Assembly: GCA_014871385.1 (NCBI GenBank)
Contig: CM026430.1
Location: 16,178,995-16,242,994 of the forward strand
Direction: 5' to 3'
Source of the DNA: Ceratodon purpureus
Taxonomy: Eukaryota > Streptophyta > Bryopsida > Pseudoditrichales > Ditrichaceae
DNA: 64,000 nucleotides
Shown: piece after piece, positions 37,139 through 47,779 of the stretch
Layout of the letters: the number at the start of each line of letters is the position of its first letter
How positions within the stretch are numbered: the stretch's first letter is position 1
Position numbers and translations under genes: made by a program
The notes under the pieces: model-generated
Database searches by the model: none
Told to the model about the DNA's origin: nothing
The model's input: only the letters and a program-made list of their open reading frames with translations

Positions 37139-37258
37139 CTTGCCATAAAATAGCTTTAAATACGGGTCGCTTTTCCCAGTCCCGTCCACTGGAGCGAAAT
37201 TCCTGCCCTCAATTGCAGAAATACGCAACTTTCTACCACTGTAGGGACGAATACTTCG
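37139..37258 (-). pseudogene. C2-domain exon of a SYTF/NTMC2T6-type synaptotagmin
   Basis: A single exon reads SGRKLRISAIEGRNFAPVD then GTGKSDPYLKLFYGK, the first half of a C2 domain with the calcium-loop pattern GKSDPYxKL, ending at a clean donor (gtatgt). It corresponds to the TGRK-xxVTVxxGKxL-x-KD-x-SGK-D segment of plant SYTF-like extended synaptotagmins, which tether the ER to other membranes. The rest of the domain does not follow. The N-terminal exon of the same kind of protein lies at 42.7-42.9 kb, on the far side of the WASH1-like gene. Confidence 0.6.
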
Positions 37259-37743
37259 CTGAGTTCCAAGCACGATTGAAATCAGTCTGTTTCCCATTTG
37301 TTGACTGCATCTTATTTATAGATGAATTATCTCCAGGATTCGTCTGCAAAAACCAGTGTAGGTACATAAGACAAAATCTCGACGTATTACATGCCAGACC
37401 GACAAACAATGGAGAGGTGACTACTGCCTTACATGATACCAGTGATCTTCAGGACCTCAAGAACAACCATTCTGATTTCTCTATGAGACGGTAAATGTAA
37501 AAATCGTGAAAGGAAATAACTAACAAGAAAGCACCATCTGCGATCACAGAAAGCATTACAATACCCTCTATGTAAAGCTTAACTGCAAATGAATAATGCT
37601 CCAAAAACAAAGAATATGCATGCGTAAAAAATTGGAATGATTACCACAACACAAGCTTTCATTCGATGGGTACACACATTATATGAAACTACGAGAAAGA
37701 AAAATTGGCGGAGGAGACCTAGCTAAAAAGCAGCAATACCTTG

Positions 37744-40700
37744 CGAAGCTGAATGCCAGGATTACGAATAGCTGCCATCAATGCTGCACGACTTGGATCT
37801 GCCAGTCCCACAAACAACCAAACAACATAAGACCAGCGCTATACAATAACAGCAGGAAATCTGACTTCCGGTGCACGTGTATCAATTGAAGACAACTTCA
37901 GATTGCCTTCATCTCGTGCTGAGATATCTGCAGTAAAAAATTGATCGTAATGGACCAAGTAAGAACGCACACCTATTGCTGGTGGGAGGCTTGATGGATC
38001 CGCCACATCTGATTGCTTACTAGACTCAGGCCTCTCTGAGCTTGAAGTTGTGGGAAGTTTTGTTTGAATAGGCTGTACTGGAGATCGCAGTGGTGGCGGT
38101 GAAGGCGGGGGAGGAGGACGAGGAGAAGGCAACACAGGTACAGTTTGGGTTGCTTGAGTGAAGGGCGATGGAACAGCTTCTGGATTCTTCGATTTTGTTA
38201 GAATAATTGGGAGTCGGGATGAACCAGGTGTCTGAGATGCTTCCGACTTAGAGAGGAGTACTGGCCGAGCATCTGCAATAATGACAATGAATAAATCAGA
38301 GACTCAGATAATAATTGGCACAATCTCTTATGATCACTGCCAAGTTTGAGAGTAATAACAGGTGGCGGAGATACGTCTAAGCTTTGTGCCTGGTTGCTCA
38401 AATATCTATTCCGATGCGAGCAGATACTATATCTCCCACTCTAGTGACTTCGGCATTCCTGCTCTAGGGTATTCTCAAATACTGAACCCTTTATTCAAAT
38501 ACTCTAATTTAGAAGCCCTTTTACTCAGATATTTCCTAAATTGTATTTAAGGGCAGGAACCTCACCAACTGGGAAGGCGCCACTCTCAATCGAGATTGGA
38601 ACAGGAGGTTGAGGTAGACTCAAGTTAGAGGGAGGAAGAGCCACGAAATCCTCAAATCCACGTGTTGAACCTGTAACATCAAGGTATAGGAAAAGAATTA
38701 GCCCCATCGGTCTCTACATCAGTTTGTATGAAAAGCTGGATCTAGTTAATGAAAAGTGATCAAAGTAGGAGAAGCATGGCATAGACCGGTAACCAATACT
38801 GTCTGAATAACTCACTATCTAATGATCTCGTATCACTCTTGGTTGGAGTACCCTCAGCAGAGCTATCACCAAAAGAGGCAGTTCTGTAAAGTCCAACAGA
38901 TGGAGCAATCAAAGGTATGGAATGCGATCGTCGTGAAGATCCTGTCATGCAACACAAGGTGTCAATAAGATTCTCGTGAATAGTCAAAACCAGTGATTTC
39001 CTAGCAGGTTAATCCCATGACTAACTCTATCGAGTGACTGTTCCAACTGATTTAAATGTGCACCTCTATGCTAAGAAAAGTAAAAAAATTAAAAAATAAA
39101 AAATTCAAAAAACCACCCTGCAGGATTTGTAGGTTCAAACTCTAAGCGTAGACTGGTAACCGATGCATGTGTCCACATTCTTCAATAAAGACCGTCCTCT
39201 CTCAGTAACTATCGAAATACCAAGACATAACGTTGAGTATGAGAAGAGCAGAAGCAACGAACTTACCATTCCAACTAATATCGGCAACCATGGGCAGGTC
39301 TGGAAGAGTACCAGGCAAGACGAAGGATGGAACTTCACCAAGCATTGGCCTGAACCCATATTCTTGAATTCCTGATGTACTCTGAACCAGCCATATGAAC
39401 AGTCACATGAAATAAATCAGAACATTGCTATCTAAGAAAAGCTAATTATGGAAAATAAGTCGTTTTCCACAAATGTATGCATGCACCACGCAGTTCGTTA
39501 AAGCATAAGTCCAACTCCAACTAGTTTTAATGCCTGATGCATCTACTCACCAATGTATCACCAGCCAGGACACTTTGAGGTGGGGCAGCAAGTGGGGGAG
39601 GCTTGTGCTTGGGTTCCTCCTCCCTACTACAATGTCGGCTCCTGCAATGTTATCCACTACTCTATACCTAGAAAACCAGAAACAATGATATGAGCCACAA
39701 AATGGGTATCAAAAGTAATTTCAGAAAAGCGGATGGGTGCAAGAAATAATGTAAGCCACAGAATTGAATTCAACTCACGTGATATCACTTTGAGAAATGA
39801 ACTTTGCGCAGTACTTACAGATGATATGGAAGCTCTAAAGAATTAAAAAGCATAGCATCAGCAACAGATTTGGTGTCCTTGGGAAACCTCCCAAGTCCTT
39901 CCTGTAGGAAAACATCAAACATCATCTGAGATTTGTAGGATCCAGAAATATTCAAATAGACCTTGTTCAATAGATAAACTAATTCTCATCTGAAAACATG
40001 AATAGCCGTTCGTAAACATTGGACGTGGCAAAAACATTTTTTTAAACTTAAGCTAAAACTCCGCCGAGAAAGAGCAATACATTTCGATAGTTAAGGTTGA
40101 ATCATACAGCGCTTTGTGTCTCTCTAGGCCAGTACTCGTGATTCGTCTCCGAGAAAAACCGAAAGAGCTCCAGTGTACCTCCTTCTCCATCCTGACATCA
40201 AATTGATCACCTGGACCGGATTATGAACTCTTGATAGTATTTTGGTTCCTCCAACAGTCAATCACATGAGAAAGTAACACGTAAAAGCAAGAAAGCAATG
40301 TCCTCATCAAATACTACAACTACGGGACGTTCGTGTTACTAAGGTTTATCCAGTATCTCCACACCTGATGTTGGCCTGCATCAATTGATACCGTTGCAAT
40401 AGGAAACTCTGACTGCTTGCCACCAAATAATGGTACAAAATCTGCTTGTTCAGTTGGAACCTGGAGATACTTGGCAGTAGAGAACAAAGTTATTGCCTCT
40501 TTCGTTCCAGCAATAGCCGCTACCTGAGCCTGATACGAAGTGAATACATTGATCGATTTAAGATTATCAAAAGAAAAGTAATGATCAGGAACAATGAAGC
40601 AACCGCTAATTCATGCAATTAGTCGAAATCTAACATAAAGCGTGCAGCAAGACAAAATTGAGCAGGCTGTCAGAATGACATCTAAACCATCTTCACGGTC

Positions 40701-41238
40701 TACACAGGCATGATACATTTTTGTAGTTGAAACTCGAATGGCGCAAAACCCAAGCATATCATCCGATCATGGTACCGTAAGGAACCTTTGGTCTCAACAA
40801 ATATTTCGCAGAAAAGAGCAGCAAGTTGTGAGAGATTAGATATCTGCACTAAGTACCTCTCTCTCTACGATTCTTGCAGTTAAATTGTTCAGCTTTTCCT
40901 GCTCCGACTTCACCTGTAGCCAACATAAAAAATTGTACGAGGGAAGATTAGGGAAGAAAAGTTGCCACAAATAGAAAAAGCCAACATATGCATAGACTGC
41001 TGCGTTACAGCCGTCTTCATTTACAGAAATTGACAACGCGAAAGTGGAGATGTTGCAGAGTCCCGCAACGCAGGCAAGTTCCCGATGCCAGAGAAGAAAT
41101 ATTGGAGCAAAGTGAGAAGCAAGACAGTACCCTGTTAAGGATGGTGTTAAAGACGGTGTCGGCCACATCATACAAGTCCAACAGAGATTGACATAGCTGG
41201 GCATCAGATTTTCCTCGTCCCTCTCCAACCCCCGCCAT
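37744..41238 (-). CDS. WASH1-like WASP-family Arp2/3 activator
   Basis: WASH activates Arp2/3 on endosomes within a five-subunit complex. Exons: 41238-41131, 40913-40857, 40529-40365, 40191-40108, 39901-39819, 39641-39551, 39381-39267, 38941-38816, 38670-38566, 38272-37973, about 37927-37851 and about 37817-37745. The first ten join in phase. N-terminal WAHD1-like region: LYDVADTVFNTILNR, VKSEQEKLNNLTARI, VAAIAGTKEAITLFSTAKYL. Middle: EGLGRFPKDTKSVADAMLFN, matching the WASH motif GLG-LP-xxSSVxxLLLFNT, and GTLPDLPMVADI. Then a Pro-rich stretch (PPPPPSPPPLRSP) and a WH2-like actin-binding motif (SRAALMAAIRNPGIQLRK). No central-acidic tail, needed for Arp2/3 binding, was found downstream, and the border between the last two exons is not canonical, so a 3' truncation is possible. 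No stop or shift was seen in the first ten exons. Confidence 0.7.
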
Positions 41239-42010
41239 TGAACCAATCTACGAGGGAAGAGCTGGAATAATCCCCAGCTTCTCCTGAATTCCACAGGCGA
41301 GCATCCCACATAACATGCCCCTCCAGTTCACGGAAACCTGTTGGAAATCTGCAATAACAAACCAAATCACTGGTCACCCGGCAGAACTCAGAACAGGTCT
41401 TACATACGCAACCCGTCGACGCCCCCACTCCTTCCCTGGATCGAGCAGGGACTCGCTAATTCGTCAAATGCCCCGACATACCACACAATTATTTGCAACC
41501 ACCTTCAAATCCATAGTCTTCAATAAAAATCGCAGCTGAACTCCAACCCTCACTCGATGGTAAAACGAATTATAGATAGAACGGCACCAATCGCGCATTC
41601 AGAAAAACTATCCATGGCAGAACTGCAAAGCTTGTATTCCCTAAACAATCCTAGCCACACAACCAAAGCTCAATCAACACCTGCAACCAAGTGACTTCCC
41701 AAAGAGATAACACTCACGGGGACTATGAGGATGATTCGAAAGGAAGCAATGCAAGAGAACTCTCGAAGCTGGATCATCGGTGATTAAACAGGGCTCCTCA
41801 GACAAAGAACAACCTCGATCGGCAAAACCCAAAACCCCTAAAAACTCAATCCAGGTGAACATTCCGCAACGATTGGACTGGGGACCAATCACTCTTATTT
41901 AGACCAACACCAAGTACGAAGATTGATGAAGCTGTAATTCACACAAAACAAGCAAAGTAAAAGAGAAAAAAACACTGATACGATAAATTAACAGCACGTT
42001 CCACACGTAC
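41239..42010. other. 5' flank of the WASH1-like gene
   Basis: Leader or promoter of the minus-strand WASH1-like gene. An AAACCCCTAAAA near-telo-box lies at about 41846. No exon was recognised. Confidence 0.35.
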
Positions 42011-42101
42011 TTTGCCTGTCACTGACTCTCCAGAAGCTTCTGCAGAAAGTTGAGACTCCAACTCCTTGAGCTCTCGCACCAGAGCATCATAAGCTGAGTC
42101 G
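42011..42101 (-). other. Isolated exon-like coiled-coil segment
   Basis: A CAG acceptor and a GT donor (gtacgt) bracket a clean frame reading SAYDALVRELKELESQLSAE and ASGESVTGK. It could belong to the synaptotagmin fragment just upstream or to a fragment of another gene; the family is not recognised. Confidence 0.3.
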
Positions 42102-42695
42102 CTGCAACAGCACATCTCACGCGGGAAAAATCAGGTTCCCATACCCGCAACGTTCAGCGGGAAAACTCAAATACCTTCTTCACAGCGACCAATCACCCGA
42201 GTTCATGAAAACTTACCTTACTACAGGATTATCTAACGTGTGATACCGGTAGGAATAATCAAAGACAATATGAGGTTACATCGCCACAATGTTTCAGGTA
42301 TGAGAAGTCAGTCAATAATGGACGACCCCTAATTTCTGTCTTTCGCTACACTGCAATCCAGCAGCACACATGCACTCCAATAATTGTCACTTGGTAGAAA
42401 GTGCTCTCAGACATCATTCTCAGACCCTTGAAAGCATCAATTCTTTCAAGATGATATTATTATGAGCGAAATGAGTAGGTTCAAAACTTAATCGAAGCTG
42501 AATCGCATTCCATTATCGTTCTTTCTCTTCCTCCCCAAAAAAATCGCCATACCCAGATTAACAGAGATCGACGTGTTCTGAGATTAATTTTTATCACATG
42601 ATGCAAATTTAAAATAAACCTTGTCATCTAGGGCAAGTCAGAAGACCTCGGAAATCCAAATCGCCAATGCCTCAGGAACCGTGTAGTGTAGATAC

Positions 42696-42920
42696 CTGAA
42701 GAGACGCCCAGACGGTGACAAACACGGGAACCCAATTGGAGAAGGATATGATCCGCTGTTTCCAAAATCCAAGCGACCACAAACACGGGGATCAAGTAGG
42801 GCAAAAGTGGTTTCTCTTCAAGGAGATCATCCCACACCTCCTTCGCTTCCTTAGTAAACCCATCCAGCAGCTTCTCTCTCGGCAGTATGACCTGCTTTCC
42901 TTCATCCACTTCTTCAGTGT
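42696..42920 (-). pseudogene. N-terminal exon of a SYTF/NTMC2T6-type synaptotagmin, frameshifted
   Basis: The minus strand reads PREKLLDGFTKEAKEVWDDL, then EEKPLLPYLIPVFVVAWILE, then, one frame over, RIISFSNWVPVFVTVWASLQ, ending at a donor. The order 'EKP-LP-LIP-hydrophobic-W-E-x-FSFSNWVP-AVWA-LQ' is that of the membrane anchor of plant SYTF-like proteins. The change of frame lies near 42770. Only this exon and the C2 exon at 37.2 kb are present. Confidence 0.65.
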
Positions 42921-43034
42921 CAAGTACCCCTATTCACCCCAAACCAAAACCTCTCCCTGCCCAAATCCCGTCAACCGCACCTCGCCCCACACATCGCACA
43001 AATACCCACCTGCATCTAAACACTCCTAACAATT

Positions 43035-43594
43035 CCCTCGGAATTCAAAGCTTGCTTCCATACTTCATTCCCACAGAGTGTCTAACTCCTATGAAATTGT
43101 AGTTCCATGGACCATTATCTGGAACCTGATCAACATGAAATAGAACAGAAATATTAGCATCCACTTCAATGCAAAACATCTCGGTTCTTGAAAAGATTCC
43201 TGACAGTGTGAGTCAAACCGGACTGCAAGACATGGCAGATAAACACAATCAATAGAGGCACCGGGGTGATGTAACTAACCATGTACAACCCAAGGAACCG
43301 GTCACTCGAAAGCATCTGAACTTTCTCATAGTGCGTGGGCAAGTAACCATGGGGGTTGCTGCCACTATCCTTGTTAGCTCGTCCCCATTCGTACCCAGTT
43401 GGCGTCAGCTTGTAGGCGGTCAACGAGCAAGAGGCAGGGGTAAAACTGCAGGTTAAAATAATGCACTCTTCACCATCCCACTGCTTGTTATTCTCCAGGA
43501 TACGGGCATGACTTGTCACGTCCTGAGGTGAGAGCTGTGGGAGCTCATTCGGATGGATATGAAGCCAAGCAAGAGGCTCCAGCAGTATGGCCAC
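43035..43594 (-). pseudogene. PRP8: PRP8 C-terminal fragment (Jab1/MPN domain)
   Basis: PRP8 is the core U5 snRNP splicing factor. Exon 43594-43280 reads [59 protein letters not shown] and [18 protein letters not shown]. The next, from 43125, reads [20 protein letters not shown]. This is the C-terminal Jab1/MPN domain that regulates Brr2. After KYGSKL the codon is TGA where PRP8 has Gly (family KLGTPREYY), then IPRE follows in frame, so the stop is a point change. The remaining 2200 or more residues upstream are absent; homology starts inside the domain, immediately after GAGTACGAGGACCTCCAG. Confidence 0.85.
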
Positions 43595-43980
43595 AGTATC
43601 TAACTCTGGAGGTCCTCGTACTCACATATGGCCACAGTATCTAGCCATCAGAATCTCGCACCGCAGCAGAAATAAGTTGATGTTACACAGATACCCATAC
43701 GGCAAACAACGTGCAGGTGGCTTCAGTAGGCTTAAGAGAAGGCAGCTCTCCTAAAGGTGCATTCTAACCTTCAAAAGGCTACAAGAGCCCAGGTGCCTCA
43801 CTACTAGTCGTGCACATACTCTGGAAGTAGATTGAGGTTCTCTTCATCAATTTCGGAACTGGATTACAAGTTCGCACAGAGACCTGTAATATGGACAAAT
43901 CTGCTGCAATGATCACCTCCAGAAAGCCACAATTCCAGAATAGACAGTACCAAAGTTGTAAAAACTGCGCTTGAGCATTT

Positions 43981-46900
43981 TTATACATTGTTGCTGTCGT
44001 CTTTGCTGTAGGTCGGAGTAAATTGATTCTGCGAAGGAGAATAGCCCGGTGCTGATGGCGAATAGCCACCACCGCTAGGACTGCATCATACAAATGTCGA
44101 CAACGTTTTGTGAGTCTCAACTACAGGAACACCCAACCATTGTGGTTTACATGTATAAACCAATCCTACAGTACACGATTTACAGCTAGAAATGTAATAC
44201 GACCTTGTCAATTCACTGACCATGACATTGACCAGGATTGAAGAGCGACAATTCACATCTGAATTTCATTCGGAAGTAACATCACAAACTTGCCTCACCT
44301 GTAATTTGGAGAAGTAGGACTATAGGCAGGACTTCCAGGACTATATGCCGGGCTGCAAACATGAATGAAGAAGGCTCAATACAAACACGTTCATGAAAAC
44401 GTTGACAACGTAATACCACTAATAAAAGATGAAAACAAGTACTTAATAAAAAAAGGGCCTACATACCTAGTTGGAGAATAGGATGGTGATCCTGGAGTGT
44501 ACGCGGGGCTAGTAGGCAGGTACGAGGGTGATGATGGAGAATATGACGGTGATGTAGGGCTGCATCAAACATTCCGGTTCGAAAAAAATAGATTAACTTC
44601 GAATGAGCACCGCATCATAGGTCCTGTGTCGTTTCTGTTAATACCATGACGCGCAACAAACATGATCAAGTGGCCACGGTATGTCATGACATCACATAGA
44701 ATAGCAAGATGCCTGTAGTTCACGTATGAACCATCAAAGGGGATGAGATCTCGCAACTCCTTCAAGAGAGAATTTCGAACTGCTTCAATTCCCAGCACCT
44801 CAATGACCTCAATCAAGTGGTTACTGGTAGTTCGAGAAGCATCCACATCCTCGTGACACATGACAGCCAGCATGTGCGTCACCCTCTGTATCAAGAATCC
44901 ATTCCTTCTCCGGCACAAAGGCTAAGATTTCATGAAATTTATTCTTCTTGTCTTCTTTGATAAACACCTTTCGAATGTCAGGTATTCCTCGCAAAGCCAT
45001 CTCCGTGAGCATATTGCTCTCTATCTTTTTCAGAAAAACATCATCTTCTGATTGCTCAGTAGCCTCCCCCTTGGGGGCTTCATCGTTCATGATACGAATG
45101 CGAAGAATGAGCTTCTCAGCATTGTCATCATTGAATATACAGGTCAAATCATCATCGAATTCGAGATTGATTTTCTCTGCAATATCAGCCATGCTGAGTT
45201 TCATATCCACCATCATCTCGCGGTTGAGCTCAATACGCAACAACCAGGGCGAAATCTTTTCAGGAGCCACATCTTCGTCTGGCATCTCGTAGTACGACCT
45301 TACAAATTCCACATCCTCCTCTATCAGTGTGCTCATTGGCTCTGGATCGTACCAAATCTCTGTTGCCAGAGTGACAGAGCGAAGAGTAGTATACTCGAGA
45401 GCACACTGAACATTTTTGGCCTTTTCTTTTTCTTTGTTCACTCCAGGTTTCAGATACACTGTTAGCGACGGAGTCGTTGTCTTCTTCGCAACATTAATGA
45501 TCTCACGCAAACGTGGTACACCGAGGGTCACATTCTTTGCACTCACACCAGCAAAATGAAAAGTGTTCAGTGTCATGTGTGTGGCTGGTTCACCAATCGA
45601 CTGAGCAGCAACACAGCCGATCATCTCTCCAGGAGCCACTCGGGACTGAAGGAATCGTGTCTCTATCTCACCAATGACCCAATCAAATGCCTCTCTTGTC
45701 AGCCGGTAGTCCTTGAGGACTCTCTTGCTCGCTAGAGTGCTCCGCAAAAGACACCCCAAAAACAGAGTTGCATTTCTTTGCGCTTCAATAGATATTTGGT
45801 CGTCCCCTGGCACAACTCTGAGCCTCTCTTGCAACTTATCCACTGCCTCCACAATCTCCATTGCATGCATGTCTGAGGGCTTACGGAAATCCACTTTAAA
45901 GATTTTCTGTGCATTCCATATTAACCGCTTCAGATTGACAGGAAGAGGCCAGTTTGACTCCCCAGTTGCTGCAATATCAATAGCCATCTGCCTGCGGTCG
46001 GCTTCTAACTTGGACACCTCAGCATCGAAAACATTTCTAATTTCTTGGATAGTCTTGATGTCTTCGGCAGCTTCCGTGGACATGTAGTCAGGTGACCAAT
46101 CATCCCTATCAATCTCAAACTTGTACACCCTGTTGAATTCTGCCTTTTTCATTTTTAGTGAGTCCAATTTCTGCGACTCGATCCAGACTGAGTCCATTCC
46201 GTCCTCTCCATAAAGGAACTGAATCACGTCTCCAAGAGAATTGCGTACTGTCCCATCATACTTAACCATGGCGTCCTCCATAGCCTTCACCAGTCGCCTT
46301 TGGATGTAACCAGTCTCTGATGTTTTCACAGCGGTATCAATCAGACCTTCTCTTCCTCCCATAGCATGAAAGAAAAACTCTTCTGGGGTCAACCCTCGCA
46401 GATATGAGTTTTCCACAAATCCACGACTCTCAGGCCCATAATCATCCTTCGTAAAATGTGGTAGCGTACGGTCCACGAAAGCATATGGGATTCGCTTTCC
46501 TTCGACATTTTGTTGCCCCACACAAGCAGTCATCTGGGAGATATTAATGAAGGTACCCTTTGACCCAGCTGTAACCATAGCCTTCAGATTGTTACTTTCA
46601 GAAAGACTTCGTTGTGCACTAGCTCCGGCTTCATCACGAGCCTTGTTCAAGACACCATTGACTCTGTTCTCGAACGACTCTTTCATTGTTCGGCCACGCT
46701 GTGCTTCAAGCTGCTTGTCTGGAGCCATCTTAATCAAGTCTTTCACATCGTTTTTAGCTTTGGTAATGGTGTCGCTAATCACCTCCATGGTTGCTGCATC
46801 TGCAACTGTGTCTCCAATACCGATACTGAAACCTTGCTGCAGTAGCCAGTAATTTACTAGCCATTGAGTGTGTCCCAAAAACTTCCGAGCTGCATGAGGC

Positions 46901-47336
46901 CCGACTTCCTCCCTGTTCAAATTGCAAGCAGATCTTAGGACAGCTCATGTTCTTTACTGATAAAATGTGTGTCAGATGTAACACATCAGTTAATTAGGAC
47001 AAAAGGACGCACGCATAGAAGAAATTGTAGACTGAGCAGAAGACTTACCAAATGACGTGAATAAGACTGCCTTGTCTTGTACCCAAAGTCTTCTTGCAGA
47101 GCGTACCAGCCACAACCTCACCTTTCTCGATTCGCACCTGTGTGTCACCAGGTGAAAGATCACCAACCTCTGCATCAGGATGCCAAAATGCCTGAGTCAT
47201 TCAGATTGACTTGCTTTGGGATAATCAGGGTGAAAATTTGTTTCCCTGTCCAGAGTGGGCGTGGCTTCAGAATAGTCGGAATGGGTATCTTGCCATCGAA
47301 CTCCTCGCACCACATAAGGATGTTAAAGAACACATC
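43981..47336 (-). pseudogene. RPB1: RNA polymerase II largest subunit, internal-deletion copy
   Basis: RPB1 is the catalytic subunit of RNA polymerase II. Exon 47336-47049 starts inside the protein ([20 protein letters not shown]). Exon 46912-44598 gives nearly 700 clean codons from EEVGPHAARKFLGHTQW through the funnel, bridge-helix and trigger-loop regions (AGSKGTFINISQMTACVGQQ, GEMIGCVAAQSIGEPATHMT). Then CTD exons 44559-44467, 44352-44299 and 44080-43981 give heptads such as YSPTSPNYSPS, ending SKDDSNNV. Defects: the N-terminal third is missing; a frameshift after KQVNLN; a frameshift where WILDTEG should meet LLAVMCHED (about 44880); and after RCSFE only 39 bases separate the exon from the CTD, removing the rest of the body and most heptads. 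Inactive as it stands. Confidence 0.9.
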
Positions 47337-47779
47337 CTACACAGTTAAAAATTCCAAAAAATCAGTCTTGTTGCGCATGGTTAAGCGAAAAATCTACACT
47401 TAAAAAAAAACTATACTACCTGTATACAAGAAACAAACATGAGAATCACAATCAACAATATGTAACATAACACACACTTTTCAAAGTAGCCAACAGCCCC
47501 AGCAGGAAAGAAATAGCTAACAGAAAATCCAAGACAGGAGATTTCTACCCAACAGTAATCTTGCCAAGGCGAATTGAGAACGACTATTGATCTATCAACA
47601 AATAAAGAACTGTACTTGTTCAGTTACCAAGATCACTGAAGAATATTTCCTACCCACTACTCTTACAGGACGTGCTCACTTACAAAATAGAGCACATTGT
47701 AAACTAAAGAGAAGATAGAAAGAGGGCATGCCATGGAATCAAAGACATATGACTACAGTAATAGAATAATGAAGTTTAC

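Noticed and set aside
44948-46852. Plus-strand frames opposite the RPB1 body
   Set aside because: Antisense shadows of a strongly conserved minus-strand exon.
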